Source: Methanolobus sp. UBA118
Lineage (GTDB): Archaea; Halobacteriota; Methanosarcinia; Methanosarcinales; Methanosarcinaceae
DNA: 18,577 bases
Assembly: GCA_002508635.1 (NCBI GenBank)
Contig: DACO01000121.1
Coordinates: 1 to 18,577 of the forward strand
Direction of reading: 5' to 3'
A model generated the notes under the pieces. It had not been told where the DNA came from and made no database searches. It saw only the letters and a program-made list of their open reading frames with translations. Both the position numbers and the translations under genes were made by a program. Positions 1 through 6,973 of this stretch are shown one piece after another; position 1 is the stretch's first letter, and each line of letters starts with the position of its first letter.

Positions 1-2069
1 ACAGGAAGACTGCAGTTATAGTTCTCACATATATAGGCAGTTGCTTTTCCATCTTTCATTTCCATTCCACTGACAAACCCTGCCACCTTCTCTATTCCGG
101 AGCTTTCTCCGGAAGGCTTGAAGATCAGCACTTTATTCGGAATGAAATCATGGTTGATGCAGGACAGTATTTCTTCGGTATTCTCATCTCCGGATTCACC
201 CACAACTACGATTTCCCTGGAGGGGCCGATAGCAAAATCAAGTGCCGACAAAAGCTGCGTGTACCCAAGTGGAACTTTCTGAACCTGACTTGCGAATGCA
301 TCAAAGACCCCCCTGGCAAGATCCTCAAGATCCGTATCTGCTGTCATACGTCCAAGCCGTAGCAGATTGAGTGCACATATTGAGTTGCCTGAAGGACTTG
401 CCCCGTCATATACATCCTTATTTCGATATAACAGGGACTCGGAGTAGTCCGCAGTATGGAAGAATCCGCCATTTTCCTTATCCAGGAAATGTTCTATAAG
501 ATGTTCATTTAGCTTTAGTGCTTGTTCCAGGTATTCTGCATTAAATGTCACCTGGTAGAGTTCAGTAAGACCCCAGATGAAAAATGCATAGTCTTCAAGG
601 AAAGCTTCTACAGCGGCCTCGCCTTCTCTGTATCTGTGTAAAAGTCTGCCTTCCTGATTTTGCATATCCTTAATAATGAAATCAGCAACCCTGACGGCAA
701 GTTCCATATACTCTTTATCACCAAATGCAGCGGAAGCTTTAGCAAGTGCAACTATCATCAGGCCGTTCCAGTCAGTAAGTATCTTATCATCTTTTGCCGG
801 ACGTATACGCTTCTCACGATGGTCGAACAGTTTTTGCCTTATTGTCTCATACCTGGCTTCCAGGTCTGGGAAGTCCATATTGTTCTCTGCAGCAAAATTT
901 TCCAGATCCTTCTTCTGGTGAAGGATATTCGTGCCTGTTTTGCTTCTGGTGGCTTCTTCAATGAAATTTCCACCGGGAGTGATGTTGAAGAATTTCTTTA
1001 TGAATTCTGCTTCATCCTTTTCCAGTACATCGTCAATCTCATCTTCGGTCCAGACATAGAATTTTCCTTCTTCCCCTTCACTGTCGGCATCCTCTGCAGA
1101 GTAGAATGCGCCTTCCGGTGAGAGCATATCTCTTATCAGGTATCTGAATATCTCCCTGACAACTTTTTCATATCTTTCTTCGTGGTTTACTTGATAAGCT
1201 TCTGTGAAAGCTATCGCGATCAATGCCTGATCGTAGAGCATTTTCTCAAAATGGGGTACAAGCCATTGTTTATCAGTTGAGTATCTGTGAAAACCAAATC
1301 CTATGTGGTCGTATATTCCACCACGCCGCATTTCCTGGAGTGTTCTTTCCACCATCTCAAGTGCGTCATTATCGCCTGTCCTTTTCCAGTAGCGAAGCAG
1401 GAATGTAAGGTGGTGCGGGGTTGGGAATTTTGGTGCGCTTCCAAAACCTCCGTTTATAGGATCAAAGTTATTATGTAGCATTTGGTACGTTCTTTCCAGA
1501 ACATCCCTGTCCAGAGTTGCTTCCTGTGATTGTTTTGAAGATTCGGAAATTGCTGAGACTATCTGGTCTGCATTCGATATAAGCTCCTCACGCTTTTGTG
1601 CCCATGTCTGTTGCAGCATGGGAATAAGATCCAGCATACCGGTGGCACCAAACCTGCTTTCTCTGGGGATATATGTGGCTGCAAGGAAGGGCTTCTTTTC
1701 AGGCGTCATGAAAATTGTAAGTGGCCAGCCTCCGCGTCCTGTTAGTGCCTGACAAACGGACATGTATATGCTGTCTATATCCGGTCGTTCTTCCCTGTCA
1801 ACTTTGATCGGAACGAACGTATCATTTATCAGGCGTGCAACTTCCTCATTCTCAAAGGATTCCCTCTCCATTACATGGCACCAGTGGCAGGTAGAATATC
1901 CGATCGAAAGGAAGACAGGCTTGTCTTCTGCCTTTGCCTTCCGGAATGCTTCTTCTCCCCAGGGGTGCCAGTCCACCGGATTGTATGCATGCTGAAGAAG
2001 ATACGGGCTTTTTTCATGTATTAACCTGTTAGCTCCTCTCCCACTCCGCTCTGTCCTTCTGTCCTGCAA
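1..2069 (-). CDS. Thioredoxin-fold DUF255 (YyaL/SPATA20-like) protein, 3' end cut by window edge
   Basis: Reading the minus strand gives about 688 codons without a stop, running off the left edge. Near the N-terminus there is the DUF255 signature (NRLIHEKSPYLL, then NPVDWHPWGEEAF), followed by a CHWC redox motif at residues 61-64 with flanking GYST and VMERESF. The rest (GGFGSAPKFP, MLYDQALIA, FYSAEDADSEGE, ILTDWNGLMI) matches the alpha/alpha-barrel, sugar-epimerase-like part of the family. Family members are about 680-720 aa, so only some ten C-terminal residues should be missing. The last visible residues (CENYNCSLPV) resemble the usual C-terminus. The function of the family is not established; a thiol-redox role is inferred from CHWC. 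The start is uncertain: TTG at 2069 has a weak GGAAG ahead of it, while GTG at 2099 would add ten residues but has no Shine-Dalgarno and lies about 5 nt from the predicted transcription start. A TATA-like box lies at 2127-2134. Confidence 0.88.
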   Translation of the reverse strand, partial: MQDRRTERSGRGANRLIHEKSPYLLQHAYNPVDWHPWGEEAFRKAKAEDKPVFLSIGYSTCHWCHVMERESFENEEVARLINDTFVPIKVDREERPDIDSIYMSVCQALTGRGGWPLTIFMTPEKKPFLAATYIPRESRFGATGMLDLIPMLQQTWAQKREELISNADQIVSAISESSKQSQEATLDRDVLERTYQMLHNNFDPINGGFGSAPKFPTPHHLTFLLRYWKRTGDNDALEMVERTLQEMRRGGIYDHIGFGFHRYSTDKQWLVPHFEKMLYDQALIAIAFTEAYQVNHEERYEKVVREIFRYLIRDMLSPEGAFYSAEDADSEGEEGKFYVWTEDEIDDVLEKDEAEFIKKFFNITPGGNFIEEATRSKTGTNILHQKKDLENFAAENNMDFPDLEARYETIRQKLFDHREKRIRPAKDDKILTDWNGLMIVALAKASAAFGDKEYMELAVRVADFIIKDMQNQEGRLLHRYREGEAAVEAFLEDYAFFIWGLTELYQVTFNAEYLEQALKLNEHLIEHFLDKENGGFFHTADYSESLLYRNKDVYDGASPSGNSICALNLLRLGRMTADTDLEDLARGVFDAFASQVQKVPLGYTQLLSALDFAIGPSREIVVVGESGDENTEEILSCINHDFIPNKVLIFKPSGESSGIEKVAGFVSGMEMKDGKATAYICENYNCSLP

Positions 2070-2126
2070 TTTTATTACTTCCAGATGTCTTTTTCCCACT
2101 CTGAATACTTAATCTGAGTATCTTGT

Positions 2127-2134
2127 TATTTATA
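2127..2134 (-). promoter_or_regulatory. TATA-like box of the DUF255 gene
   Basis: The minus strand reads TATAAATA. An archaeal start site about 26 nt downstream would fall near 2104, just before the candidate start codons at 2099 and 2069. Confidence 0.45.
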
Positions 2135-2169
2135 CATGCTTACCAATTTTTACAATTCCTTTCCCTTCA

Positions 2170-2196
2170 ATGATATATCATAATGATGATGATTAT
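2170..2196. promoter_or_regulatory. Palindrome pair (Fur/DtxR-like candidate operator) between divergent promoters
   Basis: ATGATATATCAT (2170-2181) is a perfect 12-bp palindrome. It abuts ATAATGATGATGATTAT (2180-2196), a 17-bp palindrome with 7 of 8 pairs matching. Both lie between the TATA-like boxes of the divergent DUF255 and acidic-protein genes. The ATAATGAT/ATTAT composition resembles Fur- and DtxR/MntR-family boxes, but the assignment is inference from appearance only. Confidence 0.35.
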
Positions 2197-2217
2197 CATT
2201 TAAAATATTAGAAAAAA

Positions 2218-2227
2218 GTTTATATAA
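2218..2227 (+). promoter_or_regulatory. TATA box of the acidic PEF-CTERM protein gene
   Basis: TTTATATAAT is preceded by a purine-rich BRE-like GAAAAAAG. The predicted transcription start near 2249 gives a leader of about 50 nt, ending in an AAAGGTGGT ribosome-binding site. Confidence 0.55.
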
Positions 2228-2298
2228 TGAACTAATCTAATAAAAATCAGTAAGAAAGTTTAGAATTTAAATTATTATCTGGTTAAAGGTGGTACAAA

Positions 2299-2859
2299 AT
2301 GAATATTAAACTGGTTGTTATTCCTGTTATACTATTTGCAGCCGTTATCCTGTTTAGCGGCTTGATTAATGATGGCGCGGCCCCTGCTCCGGAAGTTGAT
2401 GATGCTCCGGTGGATACTGGAAACCTTGATGATACTCCGGCTCCAGAAGAACAACAGTCTACAGCATCCAGTGATCAGGATAATGTTCCTGAAGAGGAGC
2501 CTGAAAAAGAAGAGGATTTAGCTCCTCTTGGAATGGGTGGTGGATCTGCAAGTTTCTCTGGTGGTACATCTGCTGCTCAGACACAAGATGATGGTGAAGA
2601 AGAAGTTGGTGATGAAGACGAAGGTGAGGATGAAGAGTCTGGTGAAGAAGAAGGAACAGAAGGTGAGGATGAAGAGTCTGGTGAGGGAACAAATGATAAC
2701 GGGAACGAAACAGAGGGCAATACCGACGACAATAACAACCTGAACAGTGATGAAGAGCAAGAGGAATATCCATCAACTGAAGAAATACCTGAGTTCCCGA
2801 CAGTTGCACTTCCAATGCTTGCAATCCTTGGTCTGGCATTTATATTCAGGCGTAAGTAA
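2299..2859 (+). CDS. Highly acidic secreted surface protein with PEF-CTERM anchor
   Basis: This 186-aa protein has a hydrophobic N-terminal signal or anchor (residues 4-22), a long Glu/Asp-rich low-complexity middle with Gly, Ser and Asn, and the C-terminal sorting signal IPEFPTVALPMLAILGLAFI followed by FRRK. That tripartite end (PEF motif, one transmembrane segment, basic tail) is the archaeal PEF-CTERM signal, a class assigned to archaeosortase processing. The protein should therefore be exported, trimmed and lipid-anchored at the cell surface. The middle has no recognisable fold; it may bind cations or form a spacer. A 25-bp exact direct repeat (2621-2645 and 2660-2684, 13 codons apart) encodes a duplicated acidic EGEDEESGE block, suggesting growth by slippage. 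The ATG start is preceded by AAAGGTGGT. The gene is monocistronic, and the hairpin at 2871-2895 lies just after its stop. Confidence 0.85.
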   Translation: MNIKLVVIPVILFAAVILFSGLINDGAAPAPEVDDAPVDTGNLDDTPAPEEQQSTASSDQDNVPEEEPEKEEDLAPLGMGGGSASFSGGTSAAQTQDDGEEEVGDEDEGEDEESGEEEGTEGEDEESGEGTNDNGNETEGNTDDNNNLNSDEEQEEYPSTEEIPEFPTVALPMLAILGLAFIFRRK

Positions 2860-2870
2860 GTCTAATATCA

Positions 2871-2895
2871 ATTGAACCGTTCTTTACGGTTCAAT
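2871..2895. terminator. Hairpin shared by convergent genes
   Basis: ATTGAACCG and CGGTTCAAT form a perfect 9-bp stem with the 7-nt loop TTCTTTA, followed on the plus strand by ATTTTACTTTC. It lies 12 nt after the acidic-protein stop. The TGA stop of the opposing ferritin-like gene (2891-2893) is inside the 3' arm, so the element would serve both directions. A terminator role is inferred. Confidence 0.6.
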
Positions 2896-3376
2896 ATTTT
2901 ACTTTCATATATCCGCCTATCTGTTTTTTACATATGCTTGCGTGCTTTTCTTCGTCTCTTATTAATTGTTCGAGATCTTCAAAGAATTCCTCCAGGTCAT
3001 CTTCCTTCTCAAACAGTGCTTTTATGACATCTGGATCTGCATTCTTCATGTCTTTATAGGCATTTAATGCAAGGATCTCATATTTTACGATCATACTGAA
3101 CATTTCCGGGGAAGAGAGTTCCTCAAAATTTAAAATATGATTTGGCAATCCTTTAGGTGTACTCTCAGGTATCTGAATGCTAGCTTTTTTAAGCCATTTT
3201 TCGACAATTGATCCGTGCCTGTCAGAATCATGGGACAATATTTCCAGAGCCTCTAAATTGTCATCCATCATTTCCAGACGCCCTTCCCAGGTGCCCATTT
3301 GCTCCATCTGTAATTCAAGCCAGTACATCTTCTGCATCAGAGCAATTAGAACTTCCTTATCTTTAATAGCCGGCAA
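2891..3376 (-). CDS. Ferritin-like (rubrerythrin-superfamily) four-helix protein
   Basis: This 161-aa protein is almost entirely helical and has the spacing of a ferritin-like bundle: Glu21 in helix 1, SDRH at 51-54 in helix 2, Glu100 in helix 3 and EEKH (ExxH) at 142-145 in helix 4. The first ExxH of a classical diiron site is SxxH here, so the metal site may be altered or the protein may be structural. There is no rubredoxin domain, so it is not a full rubrerythrin. Its role is probably in iron or oxidative-stress handling, inferred from fold only. The start is TTG at 3376 with GAGGG five bases upstream. A TATA-like CTTATATATT lies on the minus strand around 3402-3411. It is divergent from the preQ0 operon and convergent with the acidic surface protein. 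Confidence 0.65.
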   Translation of the reverse strand: MPAIKDKEVLIALMQKMYWLELQMEQMGTWEGRLEMMDDNLEALEILSHDSDRHGSIVEKWLKKASIQIPESTPKGLPNHILNFEELSSPEMFSMIVKYEILALNAYKDMKNADPDVIKALFEKEDDLEEFFEDLEQLIRDEEKHASICKKQIGGYMKVKY

Positions 3377-3454
3377 AAAAACCCTCTTTTATTTGTTGAT
3401 GAATATATAAGACGCTCTATATTTATTTACCTTTGTTGCTTAAAGCGATGCTTA

Positions 3455-3462
3455 CTTATATC
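3455..3462 (+). promoter_or_regulatory. TATA-like box of the preQ0 operon
   Basis: CTTATATC sits about 26 nt upstream of an expected transcription start near 3484-3486. That would leave a leader of roughly 46 nt before the queC Shine-Dalgarno GGAGG at 3520-3524. Confidence 0.45.
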
Positions 3463-3480
3463 AAAGCTGTATTCTCTGGG

Positions 3481-3499
3481 TAATATTCCGCGAATACTA
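3481..3499. promoter_or_regulatory. Imperfect palindrome at the predicted queC start site
   Basis: TAATATTC-CGC-GAATACTA has 7 of 8 matching pairs around a 3-nt centre and overlaps the predicted transcription start of the queC operon. It could be an operator or a 5'-terminal hairpin; no regulator is identified. Confidence 0.3.
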
Positions 3500-3530
3500 A
3501 TTATAATCTGCAATTATCTGGAGGATTTAT

Positions 3531-4238
3531 ATCACTACTGCAATAGCCCTTTTAAGCAGCGGTCTTGATTCTGTTACCGCTATATCGATTGCAATGGAGC
3601 ATACCGAAGTTAAGCTGGCACTGGTGTTTGACTATGGTCAGCGCTCAGCCAGCCGTGAGATCGAGTATGCAAAAAAGATAAGTGAACATTTCGGATTCGA
3701 GCTTGAGGTAGTGGGCCTTGGCTGGCTTGCCGGGATAACTGGGACTTCCCTTGTAAATACCAGCAGTGATGTGCCGGAAATGTCTCTTGAGAAGATATCC
3801 GAAGAAGCAGACCCTTCAATATGTGTTGAGTCCGCAAAGAGTGTCTGGGTACCCAACCGCAACGGTGTAATGATAAATATCGCTGCAAGTTTTGCAGAAA
3901 GTATGGGGATCGATTATGTTATTGTGGGTTTCAATAAGGAAGAAGCTGTAACGTTCCCGGATAATTCTCAGGACTTTATCGATGCCATTGATAATTCTCT
4001 TTCCTATTCCACACTGAATAAGGTAAAGGTTATGTCACCTCTTATAGGACTTGACAAAAAGGAAATTGTCTCAAAGGCAATGGAAGTTAACGCTCCTCTA
4101 GAATTCAGCTGGAGTTGCTATCACGGAGAAGATGTTCCCTGTGGTACATGCGAGAGCTGTGTGAGAAGAAAGCGTGCTTTTGATGAAGCAGGCGTGGCTG
4201 ATCCTCTGCTGGTAAGACTTGGTGTATTGCCTGAATAG
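3531..4238 (+). CDS. queC: 7-cyano-7-deazaguanine (preQ0) synthase QueC, apparent non-canonical start
   Basis: QueC converts 7-carboxy-7-deazaguanine to preQ0 with ATP and ammonia. In archaea preQ0 is the precursor of archaeosine at tRNA position 15. Reading from 3531 gives 235 aa with the ATP-pyrophosphatase PP-loop SSGLDS at residues 9-14 (usual form SGGxDS), VFDYGQRS, and the zinc motif Cys196, Cys204, Cys207, Cys210 (CGTCESC) near the C-terminus. This is normal family length. The first in-frame ATG (3594) lies beyond the PP-loop and would remove it. Upstream of 3594 there is no in-frame ATG, GTG or TTG back to the TAA at 3504. GGAGG at 3520-3524 is spaced six bases from ATC at 3531, which I take as the likely initiation site or as a changed ATG. 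First gene of queC-DUF366-queE-queD. Confidence 0.85.
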   Translation: MTTAIALLSSGLDSVTAISIAMEHTEVKLALVFDYGQRSASREIEYAKKISEHFGFELEVVGLGWLAGITGTSLVNTSSDVPEMSLEKISEEADPSICVESAKSVWVPNRNGVMINIAASFAESMGIDYVIVGFNKEEAVTFPDNSQDFIDAIDNSLSYSTLNKVKVMSPLIGLDKKEIVSKAMEVNAPLEFSWSCYHGEDVPCGTCESCVRRKRAFDEAGVADPLLVRLGVLPE

Positions 4239-4254
4239 GCTGTGCTGGGATAAT

Positions 4255-4812
4255 ATGGAATGTATAATTTTTGATAAAAGGCTCGATTATGACGGAAGCC
4301 AGATATCATCACTCTGGGCATATAATCTGGCGGATTTACAGTCGGATTCTATAATAGCTTTCAGGGGTTCATGTGATGTGAAAATTGAGCATATGATAGA
4401 TCTTGAGGACAGAAAACAGGGTGATATGATATTCTCCACGGACATGCTACATTTTATAATCGAACATTTCGACTCCACCGATCTCAAACTGATCTATGCA
4501 AGGCAGAGGTTGTTCACAGCAATTGTCCGTGAGATTCTCTCATCCCGCTTCCAGGATATAGAAAGAATGGGCGATGATCTTTTCATAAAGGGTAAAAAGC
4601 TTACTGTGTCCATTGCAAGTACATCCTCTGTTTCCCAGAAGATCCATTTCGGTATAAATGTGGTTCATGATCACTACGGAAGCCTGGATGAAATGGGAAT
4701 AGAAGGAGATGAGGTCAGTAGAGTTCTGCGGGAAATAGCAAATGCGTATTTTGATGAGTTCCTTGATATTGAAAAAGACCTCCGCAAATCCCGTCCACTT
4801 GATGTGATATAA
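4255..4812 (+). CDS. DUF366 family protein of the preQ0 operon
   Basis: This 185-aa protein is recognised as DUF366 (COG2029-type archaeal family) from its N-terminus MECIIFDKRLDYDGSQISS and the later KKLTVSIAS...IHFGINV stretch. The ATG at 4255 was chosen over 4219 because family members begin just before the YDGSQI block; the ATG lies 16 nt after the queC stop with CTGGGA ahead of it. Its stop codon overlaps the queE ATG (TAATG), so it is translationally coupled inside the preQ0 operon. The biochemical function is unknown to me. A structure of a family member is, as I recall, of the class II aminoacyl-tRNA synthetase/biotin ligase-like fold, which would fit an adenylating or ligase step; this is recollection plus inference. 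A role in archaeosine or deazapurine metabolism is inferred from gene order. Confidence 0.75.
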   Translation: MECIIFDKRLDYDGSQISSLWAYNLADLQSDSIIAFRGSCDVKIEHMIDLEDRKQGDMIFSTDMLHFIIEHFDSTDLKLIYARQRLFTAIVREILSSRFQDIERMGDDLFIKGKKLTVSIASTSSVSQKIHFGINVVHDHYGSLDEMGIEGDEVSRVLREIANAYFDEFLDIEKDLRKSRPLDVI

Positions 4813-5528
4813 TGTATGCTCCCATAAGCGAGGTATTCTGCTCTGTGCAGGGTGAAGGTCCGTATGTTGGTTCCAGGCAGGCGTTCGTACGCTTTGCCGG
4901 ATGCAATCTGAACTGTCCCTATTGTGATACACAGACAGAGGATCCTGAAACCTGCAGGTTCGAGGAAAAGCCAGGGTCCGATATTTTTGAGTATCTGGAC
5001 AATCCGCTCTCCACAAACGCTGTTGAAAGGATGCTTTCCTCTTTTGATAATACACATTCGGTGTCACTTACAGGAGGGGAGCCCCTTCTTCATGCGGATT
5101 TCATAGCAGATATGAGCATAACAAGTCCTTTGTATCTCGAATCCAATATGACCATGCCTCATCTGGCAAAGAAAGTAAAGGATAAGTTATCCTTTGTCTC
5201 CGGTGATGTTAAAATAATACCTCCTTCTTCGGTGGAGGATTTCGAAAGTCACATTGAGAAAACCATAGAGTGTTTCAGGATACTCAAAACAACAAAGGAC
5301 AGGGATTGCTTCTGTAAGATAGTTGTCACAAAGGATACGGATGCAGATGATATCGAAGGTGTGATCGGAGCTATTTCAGGTTACATTTCTTGTCTGGTGT
5401 TACAGCCTGTTTCTCAGAAGGACAGCTTGCCAGATCCAGGCTACCTGCTGGATCTCCAGAAAAATCTACTCGATTATGTTGATACGAAAATAATACCACA
5501 GACCCACAAGATGTGGGGGTGCCTGTAA
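4812..5528 (+). CDS. queE: 7-carboxy-7-deazaguanine synthase QueE (radical SAM)
   Basis: QueE performs the radical ring contraction of 6-carboxy-5,6,7,8-tetrahydropterin to 7-carboxy-7-deazaguanine. The 238-aa product opens with the family hallmark ISEVFCSVQGEGPYVGSRQA and a CxxxCxxC iron-sulfur motif (CNLNCPYC, Cys31, Cys35, Cys38), followed by the SAM-binding TGGEPLLH. The C-terminal QPVSQKDSLPD and IIPQTHKMWGCL segments also match archaeal QueE. The ATG overlaps the DUF366 stop in TAATG, and its own TAA overlaps the queD ATG in the same way, so QueE is made in step with its neighbours. It acts between QueD and QueC in the pathway. Confidence 0.95.
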   Translation: MYAPISEVFCSVQGEGPYVGSRQAFVRFAGCNLNCPYCDTQTEDPETCRFEEKPGSDIFEYLDNPLSTNAVERMLSSFDNTHSVSLTGGEPLLHADFIADMSITSPLYLESNMTMPHLAKKVKDKLSFVSGDVKIIPPSSVEDFESHIEKTIECFRILKTTKDRDCFCKIVVTKDTDADDIEGVIGAISGYISCLVLQPVSQKDSLPDPGYLLDLQKNLLDYVDTKIIPQTHKMWGCL

Positions 5529-5869
5529 TGAAAATGAAATTAGGAATAATAGATTATATTGACAGTGCCCACTACCTCCCGGAACACGATACATGCGGGG
5601 TGGTTCACGGGCATACTTACAAGGTTGAGATCGTGATAGAAGGCGAAAAGAAGGAAAGCGGGATGGTCATGGATTTCTATGAGATCAAAAAGATCGTCAA
5701 GGAAGTCCTGAAAGAGTACGACCATGTGCTGCTTAACGAGATACTTGAGTACCCGAGTGTTGAGAATCTCTGTGAACATATGCATTCGACTCTCTCGTCA
5801 AGACTTGATTTCCCGCTGTCCCTGAAGATCTGGGAAGGACAGGGCAAGTGGTGTGAAATATGTCCTTAG
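5528..5869 (+). CDS. queD: 6-carboxytetrahydropterin synthase QueD
   Basis: QueD converts dihydroneopterin triphosphate to 6-carboxytetrahydropterin, the QueE substrate. The 113-aa product is a single PTPS domain. Zinc ligands are visible as His15 (DSAHYL) and His27/His29 within CGVVHGH, where Cys23 gives the QueD-type CxxxHGH signature. The catalytic Asp65-His66 pair is in EYDHVLLNE, and PSVENLCEHM is the usual helix. ATG at 5528 (TAATG overlap with queE) is preferred over the in-frame ATG at 5513 because it starts directly at the conserved first strand. It is the last gene of the operon; a GTP cyclohydrolase is not present in this window and must be supplied from elsewhere. Confidence 0.93.
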   Translation: MKMKLGIIDYIDSAHYLPEHDTCGVVHGHTYKVEIVIEGEKKESGMVMDFYEIKKIVKEVLKEYDHVLLNEILEYPSVENLCEHMHSTLSSRLDFPLSLKIWEGQGKWCEICP

Positions 5870-5893
5870 ACAAAGTGTGCAGGATGACACAAA

Positions 5894-5902
5894 ACTATAT
5901 TA
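5894..5902 (+). promoter_or_regulatory. TATA-like box of nifB
   Basis: ACTATATTA predicts transcription from about 5925, almost exactly at the 5' arm of the hairpin that encloses the nifB ribosome-binding site. No GGAA-N6-TTCC NrpR-type operator is visible nearby. Confidence 0.4.
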
Positions 5903-5927
5903 TGGGTTAATGCTTATTTTGAGCTGA

Positions 5928-5957
5928 ATTTACAGGAGCTGCCAAGGAGCTGTAAAT
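5928..5957 (+). promoter_or_regulatory. Hairpin enclosing the nifB ribosome-binding site
   Basis: ATTTACAG (5928-5935) and CTGTAAAT (5950-5957) are perfectly complementary 8-nt arms. The 14-nt loop between them carries AAGGAG, and the ATG follows the 3' arm immediately. Folding would expose the Shine-Dalgarno in a loop while holding the start codon next to a helix. A regulatory role is inferred. Confidence 0.5.
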
Positions 5958-6896
5958 ATGGATAATCAAAAATCAGAAGAATGTGAAATGGAAATTTCCA
6001 GGGATAAGGAAGTCAAGAGAGTAATAGCACAACATCCCTGTTATTCCAAAGAGGCCCAGCACAAGTTCGGGAGAATCCACCTGGCAGTAGCTCCGAAATG
6101 CAATATTCAGTGTAATTATTGTGATCGAAAGTTTGACTGCGTTAACGAGAGCAGACCCGGTGTTACCAGTGAAGTATTAAGTCCTGAGGAAGCTCTTGAG
6201 AAGACAAGACAGGTGCTCGGTGAATATCCTTTCATAAAGGTAGTCGGTGTTGCAGGTCCCGGTGACCCCCTTGCAAACGATGAGACATTCGAGACACTGG
6301 AACTTATCAAGAGCGAGTTTCCGGATGTGACACTCTGCCTGAGTACCAACGGGCTTGCACTGCCTGAGAAAATGCCTGACATTCTCAGGACAGGTGTTAC
6401 AACTCTGACCGTTACGATGAATGCAATCGACCCTGAGATCGAGGCACAGCTCATAAGCCATGTCTCCTATAAGGGAAAGGTCTACAAGGGCGTTGAGGCC
6501 GCGGAGATACTGATCAAGAATCAGCTTGAAGGTATCAGGCTTGCAGTTGAGGCGGATCTTGTGGTGAAGGTGAATACGGTGCTTGTCCCGTGTATCAACG
6601 ATGAGCATATTATCGAGGTCGCAAAGAAGATCAATGATCTCGGTGTTTATATCATGAATGTGATGCCCCTCATCTGTCAGGCAAAGTTTGCTGACAGGGA
6701 AGCTCCTTCACCTGCCGAGTGCAAGGCCGTGCAGGATGCATGTGCACCCTATGTACAGCAGATGAGACACTGTCGCCAGTGCAGGTCAGATGCTTACGGT
6801 CTGATCGGTAAGGATCTCTCGCAGATGAGTGAGGAACGCCGTAACGTCATTAAACTTGATATGAAAAAGAAGATGCATTCGGATGAGAAGGCTTAG
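5958..6896 (+). CDS. nifB: Nitrogenase cofactor biosynthesis protein NifB (short archaeal form)
   Basis: NifB fuses two [4Fe-4S] clusters and inserts a SAM-derived carbide to give NifB-co, the core of nitrogenase cofactors. The 312-aa product shows the NifB-specific HPCYS (Cys28), the radical SAM motif CNIQCNYC (Cys48, Cys52, Cys55), DRKFDCVNESRPGVTS, GPGDPLAN from residue 100, and the late RHCRQCRSDAYGLIG block (Cys272, Cys275). It lacks the C-terminal NifX-like domain, as in other methanogens. ATG at 5958 follows AAGGAG with 8-nt spacing. No other nif gene is present in the window, so nitrogen fixation cannot be inferred from it alone. It lies between the preQ0 operon and methanogenesis marker 2. 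Confidence 0.93.
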   Translation: MDNQKSEECEMEISRDKEVKRVIAQHPCYSKEAQHKFGRIHLAVAPKCNIQCNYCDRKFDCVNESRPGVTSEVLSPEEALEKTRQVLGEYPFIKVVGVAGPGDPLANDETFETLELIKSEFPDVTLCLSTNGLALPEKMPDILRTGVTTLTVTMNAIDPEIEAQLISHVSYKGKVYKGVEAAEILIKNQLEGIRLAVEADLVVKVNTVLVPCINDEHIIEVAKKINDLGVYIMNVMPLICQAKFADREAPSPAECKAVQDACAPYVQQMRHCRQCRSDAYGLIGKDLSQMSEERRNVIKLDMKKKMHSDEKA

Positions 6897-6973
6897 GCCT
6901 TTTCACTGAAACCTATTTATTTTGTGTCTGCATTCAATCTAAAAACTCTATCATCATTGTGCAGGTGTTTTTT

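Noticed and set aside
660..1121. 153-codon plus-strand frame inside the DUF255 gene
   Set aside because: It lies wholly opposite a well-conserved coding sequence; the translation is a shadow without domain features.
2459..2839. 126-codon minus-strand frame rich in His and Leu
   Set aside because: It is the reverse complement of the Glu/Asp/Gly-rich repeats of the acidic surface protein, a known compositional artefact.
3504..3594. queC as a pseudogene
   Set aside because: The frame is intact from the PP-loop to the zinc cysteines, the ribosome-binding site is well placed and downstream coupling is preserved; only the start codon is unusual.
4540..5067. 175-codon minus-strand frame across DUF366 and queE
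   Set aside because: It is opposite two overlapping, clearly recognised genes and has no own ribosome-binding site or family.
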